34,361 nucleotides of DNA from Patescibacteria group bacterium (GTDB lineage Bacteria > Patescibacteriota > Patescibacteriia > UBA9934 > GWF2-40-263). Location: positions 1 to 34,361 of the forward strand of contig JAHJAM010000006.1 of NCBI GenBank assembly GCA_018814025.1, written 5' to 3'. Below the pieces are notes generated by a model. The model saw only the letters and a program-made list of their open reading frames with translations. It searched no databases and was not told where the DNA came from. The position numbers and the translations under genes were made by a program. Below are positions 8,803 to 20,800 of the stretch, piece by piece. Position 1 is the stretch's first letter, and every line of letters starts with the position of its first letter.

Positions 8803-9048
8803 GTGCCTGAAATCAAACGCCGCAAAGGAGAAAGCTTCGAAAGCCTCCTCCGCCGCTTTACCAGACGCGTCCAACAGAGTGGGAAAATGCTTCAATCGCG
8901 GAAAATCCGCTATCATTCGGCAGAACCCAACAAAAACGCTGTGCGAAACAGTGCTCTGCGACGCGACAAAATTCGTCAAAAACGCGAATATTTGATCAAA
9001 GTCGGCAAATTAATCGAAGATCAAGGACGACGCGGCAAACGTCGATAG
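8803..9048 (+). CDS. rpsU: 30S ribosomal protein bS21
   Basis: An 81-residue, strongly basic protein. The KRRKGESFESLLRRFTRRVQ start and the RRDKIRQKREYLIK region are typical of bS21, which sits on the small subunit near the mRNA exit and the anti-Shine-Dalgarno helix. The start is GTG at 8803, preceded by GAAAGGGGTG (8786-8795), one of the few plausible ribosome sites among the housekeeping genes here. The basic C-terminal extension beyond the Escherichia coli length is as seen in other CPR homologues. The gene is monocistronic, with its own promoter and a hairpin right after the stop. Confidence 0.92.
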   Translation: MPEIKRRKGESFESLLRRFTRRVQQSGKMLQSRKIRYHSAEPNKNAVRNSALRRDKIRQKREYLIKVGKLIEDQGRRGKRR

Positions 9049-9050
9049 AA

Positions 9051-9082
9051 AATTTCCGAGCCCTAAAAAGGGCTCGGAAATT
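9051..9082 (+). terminator. Hairpin after rpsU
   Basis: A perfect 14-bp stem (AATTTCCGAGCCCT / AGGGCTCGGAAATT) with an AAAA loop starts two bases after the stop codon. No U-run follows, so it may act as an mRNA 3' stabiliser or a weak terminator. Confidence 0.65.
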
Positions 9083-9138
9083 GGTAACTGGAGGCTAGGT
9101 CAAAAGAAACTCCTTACCCAGCCTCCAGTTACCAGTTA
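9083..9138. repeat. Intergenic hairpin with CCAGTTA repeats
   Basis: The arms at 9083-9100 and 9116-9133 are complementary at 17 of 18 positions around a 15-nt loop. The right arm runs into two tandem CCAGTTA units (9125-9138). A related CCAGTTA array with its own inverted repeat lies upstream of ftsA (25321-25381), so this looks like a dispersed REP-like element. Confidence 0.55.
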
Positions 9139-9164
9139 CTAGTACCCAACCCAGCTCCACCACT

Positions 9165-9905
9165 ATGTCTTTATTTGAACAAATCACAATTGACATGAAA
9201 GAGGCCATGAAGGCCAAAGAAAACGCTAAGTTATCAACTTTGCGTCTGTTAAAGTCTGCCTTGCAAAACAAAAAAATCGAGCTCTTGCATGAGCTTGATG
9301 AGTCAGAGGTTTTGGCCGTGATCAAATCTCAAATCAAGCAATTGAAAGATTCTTTAGATTCTTTTGAGCAAGCCGGCCGCCCTGAAATGGCTGAATCAAT
9401 CAAAAACGAAATTACCATGCTAAATGCCTATTTGCCGGCTGAGCTGGGCGATGAAGAACTGTTGAAAGTGGTTAAAGAAGCCGTGGCCGCTTCTGGCGCC
9501 GGTTCAGCCGCGGACATGGGTAAAGCCATGGGTGCGGCCATGAAAGCCGTGGCCGGCCAAGCTGATGGCAATCGCGTCAAAGCCCTGGTCCAATCTTTGC
9601 TTGCGGTTTTGGTTTTGGTCTTTGGGCTGATGTTTACTCCCGGCCTGGCTCAAGCCGCTTCGGCTAATTCTGAAGTCATTAACTTCGTCGTGCCGGCCAT
9701 CAAAATTACCCGGATGTTTCTGGTCTTGATTGGCATTGTCTGCATCAACTCAATTTTGATTGGCGGTTTTACCATGATGACCGCCAGCATGCGCAATGAC
9801 ATCCAGGGCATGGGCATGCAGAAAATGTCTTTTGGGATCGTGGGCACCTTGGTTGTGGCCAGTTTATTCTCCATTGCCACCGTGGCTCTTCAAAGACTAA
9901 CTTAA
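9165..9905 (+). CDS. YqeY (GatB/YqeY-domain) protein fused to a two-helix pilin-like membrane module
   Basis: A 246-residue protein. Residues 1-~145 are a complete YqeY domain, related to the tail domain of GatB: LFEQITIDMKEAMKAKE at the start, ITMLNAYLPAELGDEEL in the middle, and ADMGKAMGAAMKAVAGQADG before the usual end. YqeY proteins normally stop near here at about 148 residues. This frame instead continues through a signal-peptide-like segment (LLAVLVLVFGLMFTPGLAQA, ~144-163), a helix at ~175-203 and another at ~218-243. That is the layout of the pilin-like heads of the next two genes. No stop, ribosome site or convincing internal ATG separates the halves; only TTG/GTG codons could restart. 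It is either a real fusion or two genes joined by loss of a stop. The function of the fusion is unknown. A strong terminator follows. Confidence 0.8.
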   Translation: MSLFEQITIDMKEAMKAKENAKLSTLRLLKSALQNKKIELLHELDESEVLAVIKSQIKQLKDSLDSFEQAGRPEMAESIKNEITMLNAYLPAELGDEELLKVVKEAVAASGAGSAADMGKAMGAAMKAVAGQADGNRVKALVQSLLAVLVLVFGLMFTPGLAQAASANSEVINFVVPAIKITRMFLVLIGIVCINSILIGGFTMMTASMRNDIQGMGMQKMSFGIVGTLVVASLFSIATVALQRLT

Positions 9906-9944
9906 GCCTTTTTTCGACTTTTCGATTTCGTCGTTCAACTTTTA

Positions 9945-9973
9945 AAAAAACTCCCAGTTCCTGGGAGTTTTTT
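9945..9973 (+). terminator. Rho-independent terminator after the yqeY fusion
   Basis: The stem AAAAAACTCCCAG / CTGGGAGTTTTTT with a TTC loop ends in a T-run. It separates this transcript from the surface-protein operon that starts at about 10052. Confidence 0.9.
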
Positions 9974-10051
9974 GATTCAATTCTATCCACAAGCTTTCTA
10001 CTCTTATCCTTGATTTTAGAGTAAAATATATAAAACATTACCACTGGGGGA

Positions 10052-11875
10052 ATGATGCAATTCAACCTCAAAAATATTTTTACACCTGAGAAACGGACGG
10101 CCGCTTTTGGCGTGCTCAGTCTTCTTGTTTTTATTGGGGTTTTATTCCTGGTTTTTCCGGCCTTGGCTCAGCAGGATGCCTTGGCTCAGCTGGGCGCTCA
10201 AAGCGGTTTGCCGCAAACCAGTTTGCCGATTTTGATTGCTCGGATTATTCGGGTCGTGCTGGGAGTGATTGGCATTGTGCTCGTGGTCTTAATCGTCTAC
10301 GGCGGTTTTCTGTGGATGACTTCGGCCGGCGAACCGGAAAAAGTTAGTAAAGCCAAAATGGTTTTGCAGAACGCGGTGATCGGTTTCGTTATCATCATGT
10401 CATCTTTTGGCATCACCCAGTTCATCTTAAGTCGCTTGCTTGAAGCCGCGGGTTTGGGCGGGGGAATCTCCTCGCGCGCCGAACAGTTTTACGAGCCGCT
10501 TTCCGGATCTTTAGGCGCCGGCATCATCCAAGATCACTTTCCCAACCGCAATGCCTTGGACATCGCCCGCAACACCAAAATCTTCGTGACCTTCAAAGAG
10601 CCGATTAATCCGGCTTCCATCATTGAAGGCTATGAATCTGATCCCGAGGCCACCAATTTAAATACGGCCAGCGTCAAAATTTACCCCACGGCCGACGGGG
10701 AAGAGGCGGCCCTGGGCCAGGCCGATGTTTTGCTGGCCGTGGATGAAACTTTTCAGACTTTCGTGTTTGATCCGATTCCATTTTTAGGCGACGGCCTCAA
10801 AGATGTGAATTACACGGTTTTCCTCACGCCCAACATTCAAAAAGCTGACGGTTCCTCGGCTTTCACCGGCCGCGAATCCGACGGCTATTCCTGGACTTTT
10901 GAAGTGGGCACGCAAATCGATCTCACGCCGCCTAAAGTTGTTTCCGTGATTCCGTCTGAAACCGGCGGCCCGTTCGCGCGCAACATTACGGTTTCCCTGA
11001 CTTTCAACGAAGCCATGGATCCCGTGGCTTCCACGGGCGAGTTTGACGGCGGTGGATTTACCAATATTTCCGTTTTAGCCGGCGGAACCGATGCGGTTCA
11101 CGGCACTTTTGCCATCAGCAACGGCTATCGCACCGTGGATTTCACTTCGGTTGACGCCTGTGGCCAAGATCCGTGCGGGGACACCATTTATTGTCTGCCC
11201 GGCCCGGCTCAGATTGAGGTTTTGGCCAAAGCCGCGGAATTGGGCGATGAACCGCCTCAAGCTCGGGCCATTGGTGTGAGCTATAACGGCTTGGTGGATG
11301 CGGCCGGCAATTCGCTGGACGGCGATGCCGACGGCGCGGCCCAAGGTCCGGACGCGGATAATTATGCTTGGAATTTTGACACCACCAACACGGTCAATTC
11401 CGAAGTCCCGCAAATTACCGGTCTTTTCCCAGCCATCAACGCCGGGGATGTGGATTTGGATCTGGATGTGGAAGTTACCTTCAGCCTTCCCATGAAAGCT
11501 TCCACCCTGAATTCGGAGAACGTCCGGCTGTACGCCGAGCCTTATCACTCGCTTTGGTTTAATCCCCGAACCGTCAATTTATCCGTGTCCGGCCAGGTGG
11601 CCGGTCTGGGCGAGGCCGTGGATCATTCCCAAGTGCGAATTGAACACCCGACTTTTGTCCCGCCTGATCTTGAACCCGCGCAAAGTTATTACCCGGTTAT
11701 CACCAATGGCGTTAAAAGCTCGTATCAGATTTGCCTGTATCCGGCCATGGATAATTTTTCCAATTGCGATTCGCGCAGCCACAACCCCAACTGCTGCAAT
11801 GGGCAAATCACCAGCCAGCCTTATTGCTGTTATGGCGTGCCCAGTCCGGACGCTTGCGATTATTTAATTGAATAG
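10052..11875 (+). CDS. Secreted, membrane-anchored protein: pilin-like two-helix head plus three Big_5 (SbsA Ig-like) domains
   Basis: A 607-residue protein. A signal peptide ends near residue 33 (LVFPALAQ). Two membrane helices follow (~57-90 and ~105-128), separated by the basic SAGEPEKVSKAK loop. This head is the module common in CPR and sometimes annotated as a pilin-like conjugal transfer protein (TrbC/VirB2-like). By the positive-inside rule the rest is outside. Three Big_5-type Ig domains are visible: ~166-285 (TKIFVTFKEPINPAS), ~290-430 (SLTFNEAMDP) and ~452-565 (VEVTFSLPMKAS). A Cys-rich tail with CC pairs ends the protein. GGGGG (10046-10050) lies just before ATGATG (10052/10055); either ATG could be used. 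It is the first gene of a long operon, and the next ATG is 1 nt past its stop. It looks like a shorter companion of the giant protein. Confidence 0.88.
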   Translation: MMQFNLKNIFTPEKRTAAFGVLSLLVFIGVLFLVFPALAQQDALAQLGAQSGLPQTSLPILIARIIRVVLGVIGIVLVVLIVYGGFLWMTSAGEPEKVSKAKMVLQNAVIGFVIIMSSFGITQFILSRLLEAAGLGGGISSRAEQFYEPLSGSLGAGIIQDHFPNRNALDIARNTKIFVTFKEPINPASIIEGYESDPEATNLNTASVKIYPTADGEEAALGQADVLLAVDETFQTFVFDPIPFLGDGLKDVNYTVFLTPNIQKADGSSAFTGRESDGYSWTFEVGTQIDLTPPKVVSVIPSETGGPFARNITVSLTFNEAMDPVASTGEFDGGGFTNISVLAGGTDAVHGTFAISNGYRTVDFTSVDACGQDPCGDTIYCLPGPAQIEVLAKAAELGDEPPQARAIGVSYNGLVDAAGNSLDGDADGAAQGPDADNYAWNFDTTNTVNSEVPQITGLFPAINAGDVDLDLDVEVTFSLPMKASTLNSENVRLYAEPYHSLWFNPRTVNLSVSGQVAGLGEAVDHSQVRIEHPTFVPPDLEPAQSYYPVITNGVKSSYQICLYPAMDNFSNCDSRSHNPNCCNGQITSQPYCCYGVPSPDACDYLIE

Positions 11876-11876
11876 C

Positions 11877-14800
11877 ATGTCCCGTTCCAAACTTACATTT
11901 TTATCCGGTTTTATCTTCACGCTTTTGATCGGCGCCGGACTTTTGTTTGCGGTGCCGGCTTTGGCCCAAGCCGTTGATTTAAACGCTTTCGGCCAAGCCG
12001 CGGGTTTTTCCACTGATTTGGACATTCGCGTCATGATTGCCCGCTTAATTCGCACGGCCATTTCTTTCGCCGGCATTATCTTGGTAATCATGATCATCTA
12101 CGGCGGTTTCATGTGGATGACTTCGGCCGGGGCGCCTGACCGGATCGACAAAGCCAAAAAGATCTTAACCAACGCGGCCATTGGCCTGGTGATCGTCATT
12201 GCTTCTTTTGCCATCACCAGTTTCATCCTCGGCGCCTTAACCGACGCCGTGGGCGGGGGAGTGATCGGCGAAGATGACGAACCCGGTTTTTATCCCGGCC
12301 CGGGCGGTACCACCAGCGCTCTGGTTTTAACATCGGTCAATACCCAATGCGCTTCCGCTTTAAAAAACTTGCAGTTGCAGATGATTTTTTCCAAAACTAT
12401 TCAAGAAGCCACGGTTCTAGACGGCGGCATTCGGGTGAAGGTCGCGGGCGGTCCGGATGTGCCCGGCACTTTCACGGTTAACTCGCGCAAAGTCACTTTC
12501 ACTCCGACCCAAATTTGTCCGGAAGATCCCAATGAATATTGTTTTAACCCGGCCACTGATTATCGCATCACTCTGGATCCGGCCATTTTGAAAAGCGGCA
12601 GCGGCACGGCTTTGACCTGCAACACGGTTAATCCCTGCAGTTTCGATTTCACCACCGGCCAAGGTGTTGATTTGTCCGGTCCATCCGTCGAGGTTGACGC
12701 TCCGGAATCCGGCCAGTCTTTAATGGTTAATAACCTTGAATTACTTCAGTCTTTGGCTCAAGACGATACCGGCGTTTCTTCCGTGGAATTTACGGTTGAT
12801 GGGGAGCTGATTTTTGATGCGGGTTTGGATAACAGTTCATCCGGCGCTTTAACCCCGGATAATTATTTTCATACCGACGACACCCAGTGGAACACCGCCG
12901 GCTATGTCACCAACCGCAGTTACAATATCCGCGCCCGCGGCTTTGACTGCTCCGGGCGTTCCGACACGGCTGCCATCAACGCGGTTTTGCGCACGGAAAG
13001 CTGCTTTAACGGAATTCAAGATGTTGATTTGGGCGAAGCCGGAATTGATTGCGGCGGTTCTTCGGTCACGGAATATTACTGCGGCGCTTGCGTGGGCGAT
13101 CAATGCGCGGCGAACGAGGATTGTTCCTCCGGCGTTTGCGAAAATGGTTTCTGTGTCGGTTCCACCATCATTGAGCGGGTCAACCCGGGCGACGGCGCCG
13201 TGGGCAACCTAATCACCGTTGCCGGCCGCGGCTTTGGCGCCGAACCCGGCAGTATCGTGTTTTTGGGCGCGGACGGAGTCGGCGATGACTTTGTGGTTTC
13301 CGCTCCTTACGAATGTTCCGGCGCCGACACTTGGACTGACACGCAGATCATTATCCAAGTCCAAGAAGGCATGATCGATGGCCCGATCAAAATTATCACC
13401 GCGGCCTTGGACGAAGATTTGACCAATGATTTAGCCGGACCCTACCTTCCGGATTTTGTGGTGAATGACATCGTTCGTCCGGGCTTATGCAAGCTTGAAC
13501 CGGATATTTCGCCGGCCAATCAAGAAATCCGCTGGCTGGGTAATAATTTTGGCGCCGCGCGCGGTTCCTCAACTGCTTTCTATGGCAATTATTCCGCGGC
13601 CTCTTACGCCAATGATTGGTCTGAAACCGAATTCGGCGCCGTGGCCCCGCTGGTTAATGCCGGCCGGTACCGCACTCAAGTTTTCGTGGGCGATAATTTA
13701 TGTTCCGTGGCCGGCACTCGATGCAACGGCCAAGCCGACTGCCCGGTGGGTGAAGCCTGTGTGATCGGCCGCCAAGGCTCCAATCAAATCAACTTCCAAG
13801 TTTTAGCCGAGGACAGCGTGGCCGTTCCGGTCATTACCTTGGTTGATTCCGGCTGGAAATCTTGTACGGCCGGCGACCGCATTAATCAGCGCTGTGTCGA
13901 TGATGACGGCTGTCCCGGCGGCGGCGCCGGTTCCTGCTTGGAAACCGGCAATTGGGGTCCGGCCAATCAGTATCTTTCCATTTTTGGCTCGAATTTTGGC
14001 AATTCCCTGGGCACGGTTCGCTTCGTGAACAATCTCGGCGCCAGCGCCAACAATGGCATTGAGGCGCTGGGCAGCGATGATTTTCCCGCTGTCTGCGAGA
14101 ATATCGTTTATTGGCGTGACAATGTCATTACCGTCAAAGTGCCGTCGAAATATTTAAATGATGCGCCTTTGGAACCCGGCAGCCATTCGCTTTACGTTAA
14201 ACGCCAAGCAGGCACGGTTTCCAATCAAGTCGAGTTTTATGTGGTTGATGACCAGCCCGGGCCCGCCATTTGCGCCTTAGTGCCCAGTGCCGGTCCCACC
14301 GGCTCCGAGGTTGATGTTTTAGGTGAAAATTTCGGCAACAATAACGCCCGGGTTTGGTTTGCACCCAATCAGTCCGCGCCCGGCGTGCAAACCAATCAAA
14401 CTTACGCCACTCAAGTGCCGGCCGGCGCCCAAACCGGCAATGTCTTTTTAGCCAATGAAGCCGGCTACGGTTCCAACAAAATGCCTTTTACGGTCGGGGA
14501 TTGCCGGGATGAAAACATCTGCGCGCCCGGAGAAAAATGCTGTGCCAACGGTACCTGCCAAGTGACTTGTCCGATCACTGATGTTGATTCCAACTATTCT
14601 TACCAATTTTTCACCGGCCCCGTGCCCGTGGCCCCGGAAGTGGTGCAGATTTGCGATGCCACCGGCTTAGGCTTGGTTTCACCCACGCCTTGGTCAGGGC
14701 ATACTCGCTCGCAAGACATTTGCCGCAACGCCGCGATTTCAGCCAGTTTCCGGGTTGGTTCCGATTTAACTCCGATCATGGATGATCTGGCTTTTGCCCG

Positions 14801-17800
14801 CAACACCTTAGTGGAAAAATGTCTGAATGCGGCTTGCACTGATCGAGAAATCGTGGCCGGTAGCGTGATTGATACCTGGGCCAGCGGTTTCACTTGGCTG
14901 CCGGCCGATCCAGATGGTCTTGAGATCAACACTCACTATTTTGTCACCCTCAACGGTTATTTGCCCGAAGAAGACATCACGGCCATCAAACTGTTAAACG
15001 GGGAGTATCTGCAGGATGATTTTGTTTGGGAATTTACCACCGCCAATTCCGACGTGCCTTGCAGTGTGGGTGATTTAATGGTTTCCCCCGGACAATTTAC
15101 GGCCCGAACGCAGGATGAGCAGGTCAAATATCTGGCCCAGCCTTTGGCCGCGGGCAATGGGGGACAATGTCTTTTGTTAAGCTGTCGAGAATACCAAGAC
15201 CAGTATGTCTGGAATTCCAGCAACTCGGCCCTGGCCCCATTGTTGCCGCAAACCCAAACCGCCTGCGGCATCAGCGCTGAGGCTCGGGAGGAAACTCAAG
15301 TCGGCGATTCGATCACTATCAGTTCTTCAATTGCCGATCCCGCGGTTTCAGGTGAAGGGGAATTGGAAATTCATTTCACGGATCCGGCCATCGTCAGTTA
15401 TTGGCCCAATTGCGAATCCGCTTGTGTAAATGCGGAAATCGGCGCTCGCTTCAATGTTGATATGAGCGACTTTTCCTTCAGCTTGTTGGCCTGCGCCACT
15501 GAGGCTTGTATCAACACTGAGCTAATCTATAATTACACTCTGGCTTTTAACCACGATACTTTCACCCTGCAGCTTTGGCCGGATGATCCCCTGCAAATCA
15601 ATAAATATTACAAAGTCATTTTCTATCCGAGTACCGCCTCCACCAGCGGCCGCCAATTGCGCGCCGTCTACGGGGACGCGGGCTTTAGCTGGCTGTTTCA
15701 CACCAAAAATGATCCCGCTTTCTGCGGCGTGGACCGAGTCAGCGTTGAACCCGCGCAATCTAAAATGCGCTTTATCGGCCAAAAGCAATCCTTGATGGCC
15801 GTGCCTTACGGCGCCCCGGATAATTGTTCAGCCAACGGCCAAATTTTGAATGCCGCGGATTACACTTGGCGGGCTTGGACCGCCGCTGACGCGCCCAACT
15901 ACACGGCCGCCAATCCGCCGGTCGTGGCCGCTTTGCTCGGCAATGGCCTGATCCCTTTGAGTTCGGAATTGGCGCCCGGCTGTTCCAGCGACTGTTTGCA
16001 TACCGGCTCAGCCATCCAAATCGGCACCGCGGTTTGCGGGGATCGATTGGTTGATCTTGAAGTTGAAGATTGCGACGACGGCAACACTTTAAATGGCGAC
16101 GGCTGTTCCGCCAATTGTTTAACCGAAGGCACTGATGCGCCAACTTGCGGCAATAATGATCTGCAAACCGGCGAAGAATGCGATGACGGCAATGTCCTTG
16201 ACGGCGACGGCTGTTCCGCCCGCTGTTTGCGCGAAGGCGCGGCCGCGGCCGGTTATACTTGCGGCAATCGGGATATCGCATTTCGTTCCGCCTCCCAAGG
16301 CGTCATCGGCGAGGAATGCGATGACGGCAATACTCGCAACGGCGACGGCTGTTCCAGCCAGTGTCTGCATGAAGGCTCGATTCCGCAAACCGCGGTTTAC
16401 GCCACCTGCGGCAATAACCTTGTTGAAAGCGGAGAAGATTGCGACGACGGCAACCTAATCAATCGCGACGGTTGTTCGGATCGCTGTTTGGCCGAAGGCA
16501 CTCAAGCCTGCGTTTATCAATGCAATAATGTCGTGAAGAATTGCACTTCCGATGTTCAGTGTGATGACGGGGATCCGGCCACGGCTGATTCCTGCGACCT
16601 CAAGAACGCGCCTTGTTGCGGCAATGGCGGTGCGCCCGAAACCGGGGAGTCTTGCGACGATGGCAATGTCTTGAGCGGTGACGGTTGTTCCAATCAATGT
16701 TTGCGCGAAGGTTCATCGGTTAATTTCACCCCGGCCAGCATTTGCGGCGACAATGTTTTAGTGCGGCCAAGCGAAGCATGCGAAGCCGTGGGCAGTTTGG
16801 TCTCTGGTCCTTACGCCGTGGTTCAAATGGATGAAGGCGCGGTGGAAGAATTATTAGCCGCGCCCGCTGATGTTTATGTTGTTAAATCCAATATCTCCGC
16901 CACGGTTGAGAATTCGCCTTCGTCTCCGGTTTCCGGCACGGCCAATGTTTCTTTGGCCTGCGTCTGTCAAACCGATGCCCAATGCGGGGACAGCGCCAAT
17001 TACGGCTGCGGCACCCGCGGCTGCTGTTTTGAGCGTCCCATGATTTCCACTATGTATCCCAGCGACGGCCAGGTTAATGTCTGCCGCAATACCGCCCTCT
17101 GGTTTGAATTTGATCAAGCCATGGATCCGGCCTCAATCCAAGAGGGTCGAAATTTTTTCCTCAAACTCGTAAATCTCAACGGCTCGGACCTGGATCAAAC
17201 CGCTTGCGAAGCCGCGGGTTATACTTATGTAGCTTCGGCCGATCATCAGCCTTGGCTGGTCCGCGCTTGGCATTGGGTCAAGGATTTTGTCACCGGTTTC
17301 TTTGGTCGTGACGCGGCCGCGGCCCTTTATCAAGGCTGTATCGTGCCTAATGTTTCCTACAGTTCAGAAATCGTCGGCGCCGGCTCGCGCTTGCGCATTA
17401 ATTTAAATGAATTATTGAATCAAGATGCCGCTTATCAAATTGTGGCCCTGGACGATCCCAACAAAGCGGACGGCTTAGCCGAGGGGCTGGTGAATAAATT
17501 TGCCGTGGGCTTGAAAGCCGGCTCCCTCGCCACTTTCCGAGTCGGGGATGAGATTTGCTCCTTGGATGAAGTCAGAGTGGAAGATCTGGGCAAAACTCCG
17601 TTTGACCGGCTTAATCCCAGCTACACTTTGTTTACCAAGACCGCCGAAGTTCACCGCCTGCAAGGCGCGGGTTTCTCTTTCCGCAATGGCGTTGCTCAAG
17701 AAATTCAACCCATCGACACCGTTTACGATTGGACCTGGTCCTGGAATTCCACTTTTGTTGATGATCCCGCTGATTGCCCGGCTGATGATCCGGCTACGCC

Positions 17801-20800
17801 CAGCCTCAATGAAAATGCCAACTGCTTGGCCAGTGCGGATCAAAACGCCGTCAATATTTCCAATCCCACGGCTCCGGATAATAATCCCACTCAAGCCGAT
17901 GTCACGGCCCAAAATCAAGATGGGCGAGAAAGCGCCTACGCCATCGCCACCATTACCACCAACCAGCATTGCGCCGGCGGTTTCAACGCGGGCCAAGTTT
18001 GTACTGATGATGCCGGCTGTCCGGGTGGCGCTTGCGTGCCGGAAAAAATTGATGGCAGCTTGCCGCTGACAGTTTTGCTTTGCTCCAACCCTTGGCCGGA
18101 TGCGAATTTCCCATTCGTCCAAAGTTCAAATAATTCAGGCAACGGCCGCGGTCCCACCAATTTCGGTTTTTACTATTGCCGCGATGCCGGCGATCCCAAC
18201 ACCCCGGACGATGATTTGCCGGCCATGGCCATTCAAGAAGTGGCCGCGCCGGCCGTGGGCGATATTTACCGCGAATTCCTGTTTATTTTGGAGGGCACCG
18301 GCGATGCCTTGGGCGTGCGGGTCATGAATGATCCCAATTATTTGCCTCCGGACATGTGGTTTCAGCAAATGGGCTTTCGCGGTTCGCCGCGCGAGGCTGA
18401 ATTGGACGGCTATCAAGCCGTGCGCGATGGCAACACCATTTACGCTTTAGCCGCCAACCAAACCGGCGACATCTTCCCGAACATTTATGTAATTTCTACG
18501 ACCGATGACCCCAGTCCCGAAGCCGAAAACATTTTCGATCAGATTTTGAACCATTGGACTTTTAACGCCAATACCGGCGCGGTTTCCGATCACAATCTTT
18601 GCGTTGACAGCTCGCATAATTTCCTGACTGATCCGGACACGGGCAATTTCTTAGGCTGTCAGTGGGACGGGGATTGTCCGGCGCCCGGCATTTGTGATGC
18701 GGACAAAGCCAAGCTGGCTCGCGACCTTAGGCGCTTGTCTGATTTGGTGCGCATCAAATCCTATATCACCGGTACTTGTTCCGGCGCCTTCCAGTCCTGC
18801 TCCGGGGATGAGGATTGCTCCGGCGGCCAAACTTGTGAAAATCTTTCCGTACCGCCCTTGGCCGAAGGCAGTTTTATCCGCGCCCTGTCCACCAGCCGCT
18901 GGCCGTCTTGGAATTCGGTTTTGGGCAACGCGCTCGGTCAGGCCTTGCCTCAAGACCCGCTCAACCTTTTCAGTTCTTGTGAAGGCGAGGCTTATGATCC
19001 GGAAACCTGCTTTGACTCCAGCGAAGGCCAATTTATTTGCGCCCAAGGTTCGCATATTTACGGTTTCAACTCTTCCTCTGAAGGCGCCTACACCCTGACC
19101 GCGCAGCTTGAGCATCAAGCCGCGCCCTGGGCCTATCCCATCGATCCGGTGCTTGATGATAATGCGAAAATTGTGGCCGAGTATGAAAATTATCAAGGCT
19201 CAGCTAGCCTCGGCAACACGCCGGCTCAGGTTGATGCCATGGTTGCGGCTTTCGTGGACTTTGACGCGGCCGAATGGCGATTCTACGGCAACCTTAACGG
19301 AGCTTATCAAAACTTGCCCAATAGCACGGCTTGGAATCTGGCTTTTGACTTAGACGATAATATATATTTCAATAATCTTGAGATATATAATCTTCTCAGC
19401 CAGTCGGTTCCTTATGATTTAGGCGCTCTCAATAGCCTGATTAGCGACAGTTTCAGTAAAATTACTCAATTAGAAGCCATTTATCCGACCGTGCCGGCCG
19501 CCCTGGCCGAAGTGCGGAGCCTGCGCAGTCTTCTGTCCGTCTTCCAAGCCAGTTTAGTGGATGGCGTCACTGGCAGCGGTTCCAGCGGCTCTTCACTGAC
19601 CGGCGGTTTCCAAAATCCCGCGCTGTTCTGCAGCGGTCTGATTGTCGGTGATTCATCAGTTTGCGGCGACGGTATTAAAGCCCCGAATGAAATGTGTGAA
19701 ATCGGCGAAGTTGATTTGCTTGATTGTCCGGGCGGCCAAAAGAACGTGAATTGCATCAATGACGGCGGTGTTTGCCGTTTCCAAAGAATTGATGAAGCGC
19801 CCGGCGCTTGCCAAGTTTTCGGCTGCGGCAATGGCGTCAAAGAAGGTGCGGAAGAGTGCGATGACGGAATTTTCAACGGTTCTTATGGTTATTGCAGCCG
19901 CGACTGCACCACCACGCCTGATTTCTATTGTGGCGACGGTTACTTAGCCGGCGGCGAGCAATGCGACTGCGGTACGGTTCAAAATTATAGCAGCCTGCCC
20001 GGCAGCAGCTGGGCCAAGAGCGCCAGCCACTGTTCCAAAGCCAATGGCCAGTATGTTTCCGATTTCAATCAATCCTGTGCCTTTAACTGCACTAAGCCCG
20101 GGCCGTCTTGCGGCGACGGCTTGATTAATGGCAGTGAGGTTTGCGACCCGGGCAACCAGGATTCGAATTATCAACAAGAATCCTGCGGCACTTTTGACTC
20201 TCAGGGCCGCGAAAGATTTAAGTCTCGTTCTTGTACCGGCAGTTGCGGCTGGGGAACTTGGAGCGTTTGCGCTCCGCTTTCCTCCTGCGGCGACGGCGTG
20301 AAAAACGGCACCGAACAATGCGACGACGGGAACACCAACGACAACGACGCCTGCACCAATGCCTGCCAACTTAACGTTTGCGGCGACGGGTACATCAACG
20401 CCGGCCTTGAGTCTTGCGATTTGGGTCCGCAAAACGGCAGCCAGTGCGCGGCCGCTTATGACAGCATCTGCTACTACTGCAATGTCTCCTGCCAATACCA
20501 ATCCCGCACCGGCGATTTTTGCGGCGACGGCCGAATCAACGGTTCAGAATTCTGCGATGGGAATCAAATCCAGCCCCGCGCTTTCGACGCCACCACTCGA
20601 GAAGCCAGTTCGGTTTGTGCCGCCACCGAGGTCAACACTGTGGTAATCGGTAATCCGCGTGTGGATCCGCCCGCTGATGTCTATTCTTGCCGCTATGTGG
20701 GCATCTGCAACGGCGGCGACCACAATGGCGAACCCTGCACTTTGGATTTTGCTGGCAGCGTCTATACGCCCAACGCCGGCGGTTCCGATGGCGTGGGCTG

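Noticed and set aside
8756-8995. 79-residue frame overlapping rpsU in another frame
   Set aside because: The overlapping GTG-started frame encodes an unmistakable bS21 with a suitable ribosome site. The alternative has no recognisable content and begins within the promoter.
11868-11876. TTG as start of the giant protein
   Set aside because: It lies inside the upstream gene and adds only three residues before an ATG that directly begins a typical basic signal-peptide start (MSRSKL).
16030-16720. Regularly spaced repeats that could look like a CRISPR array or tandem DNA repeat
   Set aside because: They are in-frame protein repeats (CDDGN...GDGCS, DUF4215) with synonymous variation and no constant repeat or spacer lengths.
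17475-18122. Leftward and +1 frames of 170-215 residues inside the giant gene
   Set aside because: They are shadows produced by the GC-rich third positions of the giant gene. Their residues show no domain and they have no expression signals.
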